Part shown: positions 26,487-35,377 of the stretch, one piece after another
Layout of the letters: each line of letters starts with the position of its first letter
Numbering within the stretch: position 1 is the first letter of the stretch
NCBI GenBank assembly: GCA_021805665.1
Contig: JAJZEV010000237.1
Span: forward strand, 1-40,915
Source: Pseudomonadota bacterium
Lineage (GTDB): Bacteria > Pseudomonadota > Alphaproteobacteria > Acetobacterales > Acetobacteraceae
DNA: 40,915 nucleotides
Direction: 5' to 3'
The notes under the pieces: generated by a model
The model's database searches: none
Seen by the model: only the letters and a program-made list of their open reading frames with translations
What the model was told of the DNA's origin: nothing
Made by a program: the position numbers and the translations under genes

Positions 26487-27557
26487 ATGGCATATGTCGC
26501 CGTCAAAGGCGGGGAGCGGGCCATCGATGCCGCCCATGACTGGCTGGCGGAGGAACGCCGGGGCGACCCGGCGGTGCCGCCGCTGGGGGTCGCCCAAATC
26601 CAGCAACAACTCGGCCGGGCGGTCAATCGGGTGATGGCGGAGGGATCGCTGTACGATCCGCAACTCGCCGCGCTGGCGATCAAGCAGGCGCAGGGCGACC
26701 TGATCGAGGCGGCGTTCCTGCTGCGCGCCTATCGCACCACCCTGCCCCGCTTTGCCCACAGCAAACCGGTCGATACCGGTGCGATGCGGATCGAGCGGCG
26801 GATTTCGGCGATCTTCAAGGATTTGCCGGGCGGTCAGATGCTTGGCCCTACGTATGACTATACACATCGTCTGCTGGATTTCTCCTTGCTCGACGACGAA
26901 GCGGTGGCACAAGGGCCGGTGGCGGAGGCCGTTCCCGAAGCGATGCCGCGCGTACCGGATATTCTGGGCCATGAAGGCATCATCGAGCCGGATGTCCCAT
27001 CGGAACAGGAACCCGGCGACCTAACCCGCGAACCGCTGTCGTTCCCGGCCGGTCGCGACGTGCGGCTGCAGGCGCTGGCGCGTGGCGACGAGGGTTTCCT
27101 GCTGGGCATGGGCTACTCCACCCAACGCGGCTATGGCGGCAGCCATCCGTTTGCCGGGGAAATCCGCATGGGCGAGGTGTCGGTGGAGATCGAGCCGGCA
27201 GAGCTTGGTTTCGCCATCGATATCGGCGACGTCGTGCTGACCGAGTGCCAGATGGTCAACCAGTTCCAGGGATCCAAAACCGTCCCGCCCCGGTTCACCC
27301 GCGGTTACGGGCTGGTATTCGGCTTCGGGGAGCGCAAGGCGATGGCGATGGCGCTGGTGGACCGGACGCTGCGGGCGGAGGAACTAGGGGAGGATGTAAC
27401 GGCACCGGCACAGAATGTGGAATTCGTTCTGTATCACTCGGACAATATCGAGGCGACCGGTTTTGTGGAGCATTTGAAACTACCGCATTACGTCGATTTC
27501 CAAAGCGAACTGCAGAATGTGCGCAAGATGCGCGCCGAGCGGGGGACGCCGGAATGA
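26487..27557 (+). CDS. phnI: Carbon-phosphorus lyase complex subunit PhnI
   Basis: A 356-residue PhnI. With PhnG, PhnH and PhnL it carries out the nucleosidase-type step that displaces adenine from ATP by the phosphonate, forming ribose 1-phosphonate 5-triphosphate. 'MAYVAVKGGERAIDAAHDWL' opens the protein. 'GYSTQRGYGGSHPFAGEIRMG' (split, about 210-230) and 'VLTECQMVNQFQGSKTVPP' are highly conserved family segments, the latter with residues implicated in catalysis. Length is normal. Its TGA overlaps the ATG of phnJ. Confidence 0.97.
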   Translation: MAYVAVKGGERAIDAAHDWLAEERRGDPAVPPLGVAQIQQQLGRAVNRVMAEGSLYDPQLAALAIKQAQGDLIEAAFLLRAYRTTLPRFAHSKPVDTGAMRIERRISAIFKDLPGGQMLGPTYDYTHRLLDFSLLDDEAVAQGPVAEAVPEAMPRVPDILGHEGIIEPDVPSEQEPGDLTREPLSFPAGRDVRLQALARGDEGFLLGMGYSTQRGYGGSHPFAGEIRMGEVSVEIEPAELGFAIDIGDVVLTECQMVNQFQGSKTVPPRFTRGYGLVFGFGERKAMAMALVDRTLRAEELGEDVTAPAQNVEFVLYHSDNIEATGFVEHLKLPHYVDFQSELQNVRKMRAERGTPE

Positions 27558-28387
27558 AGGGGTATAATTTCGCATATTTGGATGAACAGACGAAACGGAT
27601 GATCCGCCGGTCGCTGCTGAAGGCAGTGGCCATCCCCGGCCATCAGGTGCCGTTCGGATCGCGGGAGATCCCGCTGCCGTACGGGTGGGGAACAGGCGGG
27701 ATTCAGGTGACTGCGTCGATCCTGGGGGCGGGCGACGTGCTGAAAGTGATCGACCAGGGGGCCGACGATACGACCAACGCGGTGTCGATCCGGCGGTTTT
27801 TCGCCCGCACCGCCGGCATCGCCACCACGACGGCGACGGCGGATGCGACGGTGATCCAGACCAGGCACCGGATTCCGGAGACACCGCTGCGCGAAGACCA
27901 GATCATCGTGTATCAGGTGCCGCAGCCGGAGCCGCTGTTCCGCCTGGAATCCAGTCGCGTCGAAACCAAGCGCATGCACGGGCTGGCGGATTACGGGTCG
28001 ATGCATGTGAAGCTGTACGAGGATATCGCTCGTTTCGGCCAGATATCCATCAGCTACGATTATCCCGTGATGGTGAACGATCGTTACTTGATGTCGCCCA
28101 GCCCGATCCCGGCGTTCGACAATCCAAAGATGGACATGATGCCGGCCTTGCAGTTGTTCGGCGCCGGACGGGAAAAGCGTATCTACGCGATTCCGCCATG
28201 GACGCGGGTGACGTCGCTGGACTTCCAGGATCACCCGTTCCGAACGATTAACGCGCCGTATCCGTGTGGATTGTGCGGCGCCACCGACTCCTATCTGGAC
28301 GAGGTTGTGACGGACGACACGGGCGGGCGTTTGTACGTGTGTTCGGACACCGACTATTGTTCCCGGCGTCGGGGGGCCGCTGAATGA
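27554..28387 (+). CDS. phnJ: Carbon-phosphorus lyase PhnJ (radical SAM-type C-P bond cleavage)
   Basis: A 277-residue PhnJ, the catalytic subunit that breaks the C-P bond with S-adenosylmethionine and an Fe4S4 cluster. The radical glycine is Gly29 (AIPGHQ; Gly32 in E. coli). All four essential cysteines are present with exact spacing: Cys238, Cys241, Cys263 and Cys269 (E. coli 241, 244, 266, 272), in 'CGLCGATDSYLDE' and 'VCSDTDYC'. Products are the alkane (methane from methylphosphonate) and ribose 1,2-cyclic phosphate 5-phosphate. The start at 27554 overlaps the phnI stop and matches the family N-terminus 'GYNFAYLDEQTKRMIRR'. Fully intact by motif. Confidence 0.98.
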   Translation: MKGYNFAYLDEQTKRMIRRSLLKAVAIPGHQVPFGSREIPLPYGWGTGGIQVTASILGAGDVLKVIDQGADDTTNAVSIRRFFARTAGIATTTATADATVIQTRHRIPETPLREDQIIVYQVPQPEPLFRLESSRVETKRMHGLADYGSMHVKLYEDIARFGQISISYDYPVMVNDRYLMSPSPIPAFDNPKMDMMPALQLFGAGREKRIYAIPPWTRVTSLDFQDHPFRTINAPYPCGLCGATDSYLDEVVTDDTGGRLYVCSDTDYCSRRRGAAE

Positions 28388-29160
28388 CCGGCCCCGCTTT
28401 GCTGTCGGCCCGGGGTCTCGGTCTGACGTTCGGCACGATCCCCGCGCTGGCCGACGTGGATGTCGATCTTTGGCCGAGCGAGATGCTGGCGATCGTCGGC
28501 GAGTCCGGATCGGGCAAGACCACGCTGCTGACCGTGCTGTCCGGGCGGTTGAAACCCGATCGCGGTTCGGTCAGGTATCGCGATCCCGACGGTCATATCC
28601 ACGATGTCCATGCCATGCCGGCCCCGGTGTTGCGGCGACTGCATCGCTCTGACTGGGGGTTCGTGCATCAGGACCCGCGCCAGAACCTGCGCATGGCGGT
28701 CAGCGCCGGCGGCAACGTGGGGGAGCGGCTGATGGCCCAAGGCGCCCGCCATTACGGCGATATCCGGGCGGCCGCGTTGGACTGGCTGGGGCAGGTGGAG
28801 ATCGACGCCGAACGGATCGACGATCTGCCGCGCACGTTCTCCGGCGGGATGCTGCAACGCCTGCAGATAGCCCGCACGCTGGTGACGCATCCGCGGCTTG
28901 TGTTCATGGACGAGCCGACCGGGGGCCTGGATGTTTCGGTCCAGGCCCGGCTGCTGGACTTGATACGGTCGTTGGTCAGCCGCCCGCGGATCGCGGTGGT
29001 GCTGGTCACCCACGATATTGCCGTGGCGCGCCTGCTGGCGCATCGCATCGCGGTGATGCAGCGCGGCCGGATCGTGGAAACGGGGCTGACCGACCAGGTG
29101 CTGGACGATCCGCAACACCCTTACACGCAGTTGCTGGTCAGTTCGGTGCTCAGCGCATGA
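28384..29160 (+). CDS. phnK: C-P lyase ABC-type ATPase subunit PhnK
   Basis: A 258-residue ABC-class ATPase. Walker A GESGSGKTT is at 39-47, the signature 'FSGGMLQRLQIART' follows, and Walker B is 'LVFMDEPTGGLDVS'. 'SDWGFVHQDPRQNLRM' is a PhnK hallmark. In E. coli PhnK binds the PhnGHIJ core at PhnJ rather than a membrane permease, and its ATPase cycle opens the core. No permease gene lies next to it here, which fits that role. Coupled to phnJ and phnL by ATGA overlaps. Confidence 0.96.
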   Translation: MTGPALLSARGLGLTFGTIPALADVDVDLWPSEMLAIVGESGSGKTTLLTVLSGRLKPDRGSVRYRDPDGHIHDVHAMPAPVLRRLHRSDWGFVHQDPRQNLRMAVSAGGNVGERLMAQGARHYGDIRAAALDWLGQVEIDAERIDDLPRTFSGGMLQRLQIARTLVTHPRLVFMDEPTGGLDVSVQARLLDLIRSLVSRPRIAVVLVTHDIAVARLLAHRIAVMQRGRIVETGLTDQVLDDPQHPYTQLLVSSVLSA

Positions 29161-29840
29161 CGATCATGCTGCGGACAAGGGGGCTGGCGAAAACCTTCAC
29201 CCTGCATCTGCGGGGCGGCCTGCGCATGCCGGTGCTGCACGACATCGATCTGTCTGTCAGCGCGGGCGAGTGCGTGGTCCTGACTGGGCCGTCCGGCGCC
29301 GGAAAATCCACCTTGATGCGCAGCCTTTATGGCAACTACCGCGCGGATGTCGGCCAAATCCTGATCCGCCATCGCGGCGAAATGACCGATATCGCCACCG
29401 CCGATCCACGCGCTATCCTGGCCGTCCGGCGGGACACGCTGGGCTATGTCAGCCAGTTCCTGCGCGTCGTGCCCCGGGTGTCCGCGCTGGATATCGTCGC
29501 CGAACAGGCGCGCGATGGGGATGGACACGAGCAGGCGCGCGCCCTTCTGATGCGGTTGAACATCCCCGAACGGCTGCATGCGATTCCCCCCGCCACGTTC
29601 TCGGGCGGCGAGCAGCAGCGCATCAACCTGGCGCGCGGCTTCATCGCCAACCATCCGATCCTGCTGCTGGACGAACCAACGGCTTCTTTGGATGCGAAAA
29701 ACCGAGCGGTTGTGATAAGAATGGTGCGCGATGCCAAAGTGCGCGGCACCGCCATCGTCGCGATCTGCCACGACGCCGATGTCCGTGACGCCATCGCCGA
29801 CCGCCTTTTTACCATGACTCCCTGCCAGGAAGCCGCATGA
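29157..29840 (+). CDS. phnL: C-P lyase ABC-type ATPase subunit PhnL
   Basis: A 227-residue ABC-class ATPase, the second non-transport ATPase of the C-P lyase system. Walker A GPSGAGKST is at 44-52, the signature is 'FSGGEQQRINLARGF', and Walker B is 'ILLLDEPTASLD'. 'SQFLRVVPRVSALDIVAEQ' is typical of PhnL. It associates with PhnK on the core complex and is needed for triphosphate formation. The start overlaps the phnK stop; its own stop overlaps the ATG of phnM. Confidence 0.96.
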   Translation: MTIMLRTRGLAKTFTLHLRGGLRMPVLHDIDLSVSAGECVVLTGPSGAGKSTLMRSLYGNYRADVGQILIRHRGEMTDIATADPRAILAVRRDTLGYVSQFLRVVPRVSALDIVAEQARDGDGHEQARALLMRLNIPERLHAIPPATFSGGEQQRINLARGFIANHPILLLDEPTASLDAKNRAVVIRMVRDAKVRGTAIVAICHDADVRDAIADRLFTMTPCQEAA

Positions 29841-30976
29841 CGCAAGAAACGATCCTGACCAACGCGATCCTGGTTCTGCGCGACGAAATCCTGACCGGCA
29901 CGATTGTCATGAATGGGCGGGTCATCGCTGACATTCAGGCGGGGCCGTCCGCGGTGCGCACCGCGATCGACGTCGGCGGCGATTATGTCATCCCCGGCGT
30001 GGTCGATGTTCACACCGACAACCTGGAACGCCAAGTGCAGCCGCGCAGTCTGGCACGCTGGCCGTCCCGCTCCGCCATGGTCGCGCACGATGCGCAATGC
30101 GCGGCGGCCGGCGTGACCACGGTGCTGGATGCGCTGTGCCTGGGCGATCTTGGTTTCGATAAGGAACGGATCAAGACCTTTCAGGACGGCGTGGTCGATC
30201 TGGACGCGTTGACCGAGGCCGGGCTGTTGAAATCGCAGCACTTCCTGCATCTGCGCTGCGAGGTGCCGGCGGCCGATGTGCTGGATCTGTTCGATCCGGT
30301 GGCCGGTCATCCGCTGGTCCGCATGATCAGCCTGATGGACCACAGCCCCGGTGTCGGGCAGTACGCCGATATGGATTTCTACCGCAAGCTGCGCCGCCAG
30401 GGCGGGCTGGACGAGGCGACGGTGGAACGCCGGATCGGCGAAATGCAGGCCCAGCGTGTTCGGTTGCGCGACCCCAACCGCAAGGCCCTGCTGGATCGGG
30501 TGCGCGGCACCACCATCGCGCTGGCCAGCCACGACGACCGCACCGTGGAAGAAATCGCCGAAAATGCCGCCGACGGGATCGGGATCAGCGAGTTCCCGGT
30601 GACCATGGAAGCGGCGAAGGCGGCAAAGGCCGCTGGCATGGCGGTGATCGCGGGGGCGCCGAACATCGTGCGCGGCGGTTCCCATTCCGGCAACGTGTCG
30701 GCGGCCGATCTGGTGCGGGCCGGGTCCGTCGATGCCTTCGCGTCCGACTACGTGCCGCCCAGCTTGATCGAAGCCGCGTTCCAATGCGTTCGCGAGCACG
30801 GCCTGACCCTGTCCGCCGCCATCGCCATGGTATCCGACCATCCAGCCCGGATGTCCGGCCTGCCCGACCGGGGCCGGCTGGAAACAGGGTTGCGCGCCGA
30901 CATGGTCCGCGTCCGCCTGCACGGAACGCTGCCGATCGTCCGGCAGGTCTGGAGCAACGGGGAGCGGACGATCTGA
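29837..30976 (+). CDS. phnM: Alpha-D-ribose 1-methylphosphonate 5-triphosphate diphosphatase PhnM
   Basis: A 379-residue amidohydrolase that removes pyrophosphate from the ribosyl phosphonate triphosphate, yielding the PhnJ substrate. 'VVDVHTDNLERQVQPR' (His59), 'MISLMDHSPGVGQY', 'IALASHDDRTVEE' and 'NIVRGGSHSGNVSAADL' are the expected motifs; they match the E. coli-type PhnM better than the paralog at 23501 does. The position inside the operon after phnL makes this the main pathway enzyme. Its TGA overlaps the next gene's ATG by one base (TGATG). Confidence 0.96.
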   Translation: MTQETILTNAILVLRDEILTGTIVMNGRVIADIQAGPSAVRTAIDVGGDYVIPGVVDVHTDNLERQVQPRSLARWPSRSAMVAHDAQCAAAGVTTVLDALCLGDLGFDKERIKTFQDGVVDLDALTEAGLLKSQHFLHLRCEVPAADVLDLFDPVAGHPLVRMISLMDHSPGVGQYADMDFYRKLRRQGGLDEATVERRIGEMQAQRVRLRDPNRKALLDRVRGTTIALASHDDRTVEEIAENAADGIGISEFPVTMEAAKAAKAAGMAVIAGAPNIVRGGSHSGNVSAADLVRAGSVDAFASDYVPPSLIEAAFQCVREHGLTLSAAIAMVSDHPARMSGLPDRGRLETGLRADMVRVRLHGTLPIVRQVWSNGERTI

Positions 30977-31647
30977 TGACGGCCCGGGTCGCGCTGTACT
31001 ATGCTCCGGCTGCCAGCGATCCCCTGACCGCGGCCGGGGCCGCTTGGCTGGGGCGGGATATCGTCACCAACGCGCCAGTCCGCCAGCCCGATGTGCCGGA
31101 TATCCAGGCGATCACCGCCGAACCGCGCGTCTATGGGTTTCACGCCACGCTGAAGCCGCCGATGCGGCTGATCGGCGGCTGGCGCCCGTTGATGTCGGCG
31201 GTGCGTGAAATGACGGCCGGGATCGCGCCGTTCGATCTGCCGCGGCTGGAGGTGGCCGATTTGCACGGATTTCTGGCGCTGCGCGAAACATCGCCATGCC
31301 CGCCGTTGCAGGCGCTGGCGGATGTCTGCGTGGAACACCTGGATCCGTTCCGTCAGCCGCCCGGTGCCGACGAACTGGCACGCCGACGCAGTGCGAAGCT
31401 GTCAGCGGAACAGGATGCGATGCTGGTGCGATGGGGATATCCCTATGTCTTCGGGTCGTGGTTCTTCCACATGACCCTGACCCGGCGCCTGTCGCAACCG
31501 GAAAAAGCCGCGATCATGCCGGCAGCCGATGCCTGGTTCGCCCCCGCCTTGGCCCTGCCCCGGAGGGTGGAGGATGTCTGCCTGTTCACTCAGGCGGCGT
31601 CCGGCGCGGCGTTTACACTGGCGGAGCGCTTTCGGCTGCGCGGTTAG
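30976..31647 (+). CDS. DUF1045 phosphonate-operon protein, 2H phosphoesterase-like
   Basis: A 223-residue DUF1045 protein, a family named for its place in phn operons. It has two H-x-T-L motifs, His56 in 'YGFHATLKPP' and His165 in 'FFHMTLTRR', about 110 residues apart: the signature of the 2H phosphoesterase fold, whose members open cyclic phosphodiesters. No phnP (cyclic ribosyl phosphodiesterase) or phnN is in the window, so I infer that it may open the 1,2-cyclic phosphate left by PhnJ. That role is not shown by sequence alone. Start 30976 gives a TGATG junction with phnM; the open frame upstream is a shadow. Confidence 0.9.
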   Translation: MTARVALYYAPAASDPLTAAGAAWLGRDIVTNAPVRQPDVPDIQAITAEPRVYGFHATLKPPMRLIGGWRPLMSAVREMTAGIAPFDLPRLEVADLHGFLALRETSPCPPLQALADVCVEHLDPFRQPPGADELARRRSAKLSAEQDAMLVRWGYPYVFGSWFFHMTLTRRLSQPEKAAIMPAADAWFAPALALPRRVEDVCLFTQAASGAAFTLAERFRLRG

Positions 31648-31718
31648 CGCCCGCCCGACCATTGACCCTGCCTTCCCCGGCGCTAGCCTGCCGGGAGATC
31701 AACACATCAGGAGTACCC

Positions 31719-32543
31719 ATGCGGTCGCTGCGACAACCCGGTTCGCCGCATCCAGAGCGGATCGACTGCTTCCGCGGCGATGCGGTCACGCTGCTGTACA
31801 CGTTGGAACCGGGCGCCACGCTGACTCGCGCGATTACCGATCCGCTGGTGGAAGCTGGATTTCAATCCGCCGCTGTAACGCTGACCGGCGCCGAACTGGC
31901 CCCGTTCCGGTACGTGATGCCAGGGCCGGCGGACGATGAATCGCATGTTGCCTACTTCACCGCACCCGTGTCGCCCGAGGGCACGACACGGATCGAGCAG
32001 GCCAACGCCACGTTTGGCTGGGCGGACGGCAAGCCGTTCATTCACTGCCATGCGGTGTGGATCGAACCGGACGGACGGCGGCGCGGCGGGCATATCCTGC
32101 CGGGCGATACGGTTCTGGCCAGCCGAACGGCGGTGACGGCATGGGGATTCCGCACTATCCGGATAGAGACGGCACCCGACGCGGAGACCAATTTCACCCT
32201 GTTTCAACCCTCTGGCACGCGCTCCGGTTCGGCTGTCCTCGCCCGGATCAAGCCGAACGAGGACATCCTAACCGCGCTGGAAACCATTTCCCGTATTCAC
32301 GGCCTCCCGAATGCTCGGGTAAGAGGCAGCCTCGGCAGTCTGATCGGTGCCGCCTTCATCGGCGGCGGTTCGGTGCCCGATCCGGCGACCGAGGTGCTGG
32401 TCCGCCAGGGCTTCATCCGCGACGGGGTCGCCGCCCTGGATATGCTGGTCGTGGATATGACCGGCACAGTGCATGAGGGTTGGCTGGTCAAGGGCGAAAA
32501 CCCCGTGCTGATCACGTTCGATCTGGTGCTGGAGCCGGTTTGA
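31719..32543 (+). CDS. Protein with two PPC/DUF296 domains
   Basis: A 274-residue protein with two PPC-like (DUF296) halves. The first (about 20-140) has the metal-type motif 'FIHCHAVW' with His109 and His111, then 'GGHILPGD' with His125. The second (about 160-274) keeps the fold ('LTALETISRIHGL', 'GSLIGAAFIGGGS') but lacks the clear His triad. Bacterial PPC proteins form trimers and have been linked to DNA binding or unknown enzymatic roles. An AGGAG site five bases before ATG 31719 decides the start. It lies 71 bp after the DUF1045 gene and may be the last gene of the phn transcript or a separate unit. Confidence 0.85.
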   Translation: MRSLRQPGSPHPERIDCFRGDAVTLLYTLEPGATLTRAITDPLVEAGFQSAAVTLTGAELAPFRYVMPGPADDESHVAYFTAPVSPEGTTRIEQANATFGWADGKPFIHCHAVWIEPDGRRRGGHILPGDTVLASRTAVTAWGFRTIRIETAPDAETNFTLFQPSGTRSGSAVLARIKPNEDILTALETISRIHGLPNARVRGSLGSLIGAAFIGGGSVPDPATEVLVRQGFIRDGVAALDMLVVDMTGTVHEGWLVKGENPVLITFDLVLEPV

Positions 32544-32549
32544 GCGGGG

Positions 32550-34640
32550 TTACCCCAGTTCGATCACCGCATCGACTGCGAACGCCCCTTCTCCCTCCGG
32601 CATCGCGAACACCGGGTTCAGATCGACCGAGGCCAACCCATCCCCCGCCGCCACCGCGAACGCCGAAAGCCGGGACAGCATATCCGCCAGAGCCGCGATA
32701 TCGGCCTTCTGGCGGCCGCGCGCACCCAACAGCAGCGGGGCGCCCTTGATGGAGCGGATCATGGCCTCGGCGGTGTCGGTGCCGAACGGGCAGCGGTGAA
32801 ACACCACGTCCTTCAGGACCTCCACGAAAATGCCGCCCAGGCCGAACATCGCCATCGGGCCGAACACCGGGTCGCGGTGGATGCCCAGGATGCACTCCAC
32901 CCCACCCTTGAGTTGCCTCGCCACCAGCACGCCGTCGATGCGCGCCGACGGAGCAGCGGCCTTGGCACGCTCCAGCAGCAGCGCGAAGCCGGACCGGACG
33001 GCTCCGGCATCGGCGACATCCAGAAGCACGCCGCCGATTTCCGACTTGTGCAGAATGTCCGGCGAGAGGATTTTCATCACCACCGGGAAGCCGAACCGTT
33101 CGGCCGCCCTGACCGCGTCATCCACCGTGGAGCAGGCCGCTTCCGGCGCCGAGGCGATTCCCGCCGTCGCCAGCAGTTGCTTTGCTTCGGCCTCGGACGG
33201 GGCCGAAGCCGGCAGGGTAACAGCCGGAACGACCGGCGCGGGGGCGCCCGGCCTGGCGGCGAATCCCGCTCCGAACCGGCCCATCGCATCGATGGCCGTT
33301 ACCGCCCGGGTCGGGTCTTCATGCACGACCCAGCCATCGGCCTCCAGTTCGTCGCGCCGGTCCGGCTGCACGATGACCGACAGCACGTACAGCCGGTCCG
33401 GATTTTCCGTCTTCACCACATTCAACTGCTCACGGATCGCGGGCCAGCGGCGCGATGACGCCGTCATGCTGAAAAAGCCCAGCACCGAGGCGTACCCGCC
33501 GTCGCGCACCATGGATTCGGTGAAGGTCTTGACCAGGGTTACATCGTTGGAAACCTGCGCGGTGGCATCCACCGGATTGCGCGGCGCGCAGAACGGCACG
33601 AGGTCGCGCAGCTTCTTCTGTGCATCCAACGGCATTTCCGGCATCGCCAGACCCAGACTTTCCGCCACGTCGCTGATCAGCACCCCGGCGCCGCCGGACA
33701 CGGTGATGACACCCAGGGAATTGCTGACGGGATAGATTTTCCGTGTGGCGGTGTGGGCAATGTCGAGCATTTCCTCGCTGTTGCGGGCGCGATAGACGCC
33801 GAATTCGCGCATCACCGCTTCGGTCACCGCGTCGTCGCCAGCGATGGAGGCGGTGTGCGACTTCGCGGCCTTTTCGCCGAGTTCGCTGCGGCCGACCTTC
33901 TGCATGACGATGGGCTTTTTCGCCGCGCGGGCGGCTTCCAGTGCCGCGATCAGACCGGGGGCTTCGCGGATACCCTCGGCATAGACCGCGATCACATCGA
34001 CTTCGTCGTTTTCGGCCAGCCAGCCGATGCACTCGCCGACCGTGACGTCGCCTTCATTGCCGGTCATCACGCACAACGAGGCACCGATGCCGCGGTTGCG
34101 GGCCAGGGTGTACAGATGGGTGCCATACGCACCCGACTGGCTGGCGATACCGATGCGGCCGAGCACGGGCCAACCGCTGTCGAAAGACGAGGAAAACGTG
34201 GCGTAATAGGATCGGCGCGCGTCGAACACGCCCAGGCAGTTCGGCCCCAGGATGCGCATGCCGGCGGCGCGCGCCACGGCTACCATCGCGTCCTGCTTGA
34301 CGGCGCCGGCTTCATCCATCTCCGCGAAGCCGGCGGTGAACATCACCACGCCCTTGACCCCGCGCTTGGCGAGATCCTCGATGGCCGGGGCGGCGAGGTC
34401 GGCCGGGACGGCGACAATGGCCACATCCGGTGTTTCCGGCAAATCGGCGACCGAGGCGTAGGCTTTCAACCCCTGGATTTCCGAGCGGTTGGGATTGACC
34501 GGATAGAGTGCGCCCTTGAAACCCTGCGCCCGCATATAGGCGATCGGCCGGCCGCCGATGCGCGTCGCGTCGGACGATGCGCCAAGTACGGCAATGGAAC
34601 GGGGCGCCAGAAGCGGCGTCAGGCCGGCGAAACGAGACAT
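32550..34640 (-). CDS. ADP-forming acyl-CoA synthetase family protein (acetate-CoA ligase type)
   Basis: A 696-residue fused NDP-forming synthetase. The order is a CoA-binding Rossmann domain (about 5-130, 'SIAVLGASSDATRIGGRPI'), a succinyl-CoA-ligase-like flavodoxin region (about 150-450), and a C-terminal ATP-grasp domain (about 470-696, 'GFPVVMKILSPDILHKSEIG'). The phosphorylated histidine is His262 in 'KSHTASIAGDDAV'. It would make or use an acyl-CoA with ATP/ADP; substrates in this family include acetate, phenylacetate, pimelate and lactone-derived acids, and none can be chosen here. Convergent with the PPC gene, 6 bp apart. Confidence 0.93.
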   Translation of the reverse strand: MSRFAGLTPLLAPRSIAVLGASSDATRIGGRPIAYMRAQGFKGALYPVNPNRSEIQGLKAYASVADLPETPDVAIVAVPADLAAPAIEDLAKRGVKGVVMFTAGFAEMDEAGAVKQDAMVAVARAAGMRILGPNCLGVFDARRSYYATFSSSFDSGWPVLGRIGIASQSGAYGTHLYTLARNRGIGASLCVMTGNEGDVTVGECIGWLAENDEVDVIAVYAEGIREAPGLIAALEAARAAKKPIVMQKVGRSELGEKAAKSHTASIAGDDAVTEAVMREFGVYRARNSEEMLDIAHTATRKIYPVSNSLGVITVSGGAGVLISDVAESLGLAMPEMPLDAQKKLRDLVPFCAPRNPVDATAQVSNDVTLVKTFTESMVRDGGYASVLGFFSMTASSRRWPAIREQLNVVKTENPDRLYVLSVIVQPDRRDELEADGWVVHEDPTRAVTAIDAMGRFGAGFAARPGAPAPVVPAVTLPASAPSEAEAKQLLATAGIASAPEAACSTVDDAVRAAERFGFPVVMKILSPDILHKSEIGGVLLDVADAGAVRSGFALLLERAKAAAPSARIDGVLVARQLKGGVECILGIHRDPVFGPMAMFGLGGIFVEVLKDVVFHRCPFGTDTAEAMIRSIKGAPLLLGARGRQKADIAALADMLSRLSAFAVAAGDGLASVDLNPVFAMPEGEGAFAVDAVIELG

Positions 34641-34801
34641 GATGATGGACGGTCCTCGGTTATTTGTCGTGCGGGGGTTATCCTGGACCGGGTGTCATTT
34701 TACCGCAACCGAGGCACAGGGGGTCCACCGGCCGCGCTGCATCGCCAGCGAAGGCAGCCAGCCCAGCCTGCAAATGCTCCGGCCTGCTTCGCAGCGCCGC
34801 C

Positions 34802-35266
34802 TTAGACCCGGATATAGCTCCAGCCTTGTTCCTGCAGCTCGCTCAGCCGGACGACTCCCGCGGGGACATCGGTTGCTTCCGGAACCTCCGGGATTTCCGC
34901 CATCGTCTTGCCTTCGGCCTTGGCGACACCCTTGCGGGAGTTCTGGCAGGCCGAAAACACGACGAACGGATATTTGGCATGCGTCTCGGCGATCAACGCG
35001 GCAACCGGCGACTTGTCCGCCCGCATCATCACATAGCCGGGTCCATTGGCGACCAGTTCGATCGCGACCGCCTGGTTTTGGGCGGCGTAATAATCCGCGG
35101 CGGCGGCGATGTTGTGCAGCGCGACATTCATCATCGTCGGATCGGCGCTGACGATATGAAACGAGATGCGGTGCGGCTTGGGCGCCTCCGCGGCTTTGGC
35201 GCCGCGAAGCGCTGTCGCGGCGAGCGCAAGGCCCGCGGCGGAGCGGCTGAGGAATCGACGGTTCAT
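34802..35266 (-). CDS. Exported DsrE-family protein
   Basis: A 154-residue protein with a signal peptide of possible Tat type ('NRRFLSRSAAGLALAA', cleavage about residue 25). A DsrE/F-like domain follows: 'ISFHIVSADPTMMNVALHNI', 'VAIELVANGPGYVMM' and 'FVVFSACQNSRKGVAK'. The single Cys107 sits at the position of the family's conserved cysteine. Cytoplasmic DsrE proteins handle sulfur as persulfide; periplasmic versions are less understood. It lies downstream of livM by 111 bp on the same strand and may be cotranscribed with the transporter. Confidence 0.85.
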   Translation of the reverse strand: MNRRFLSRSAAGLALAATALRGAKAAEAPKPHRISFHIVSADPTMMNVALHNIAAAADYYAAQNQAVAIELVANGPGYVMMRADKSPVAALIAETHAKYPFVVFSACQNSRKGVAKAEGKTMAEIPEVPEATDVPAGVVRLSELQEQGWSYIRV

Positions 35267-35377
35267 AGCGGCTGCCTCCTGTCAAAAAAGATGGTGGACG
35301 TCAGCCGTTTTCGCCGATGCGGCCGAACGACCGATGCCACGGGCTATTGGGCACCGGTTTTGACCGGCCGGCGGCGG

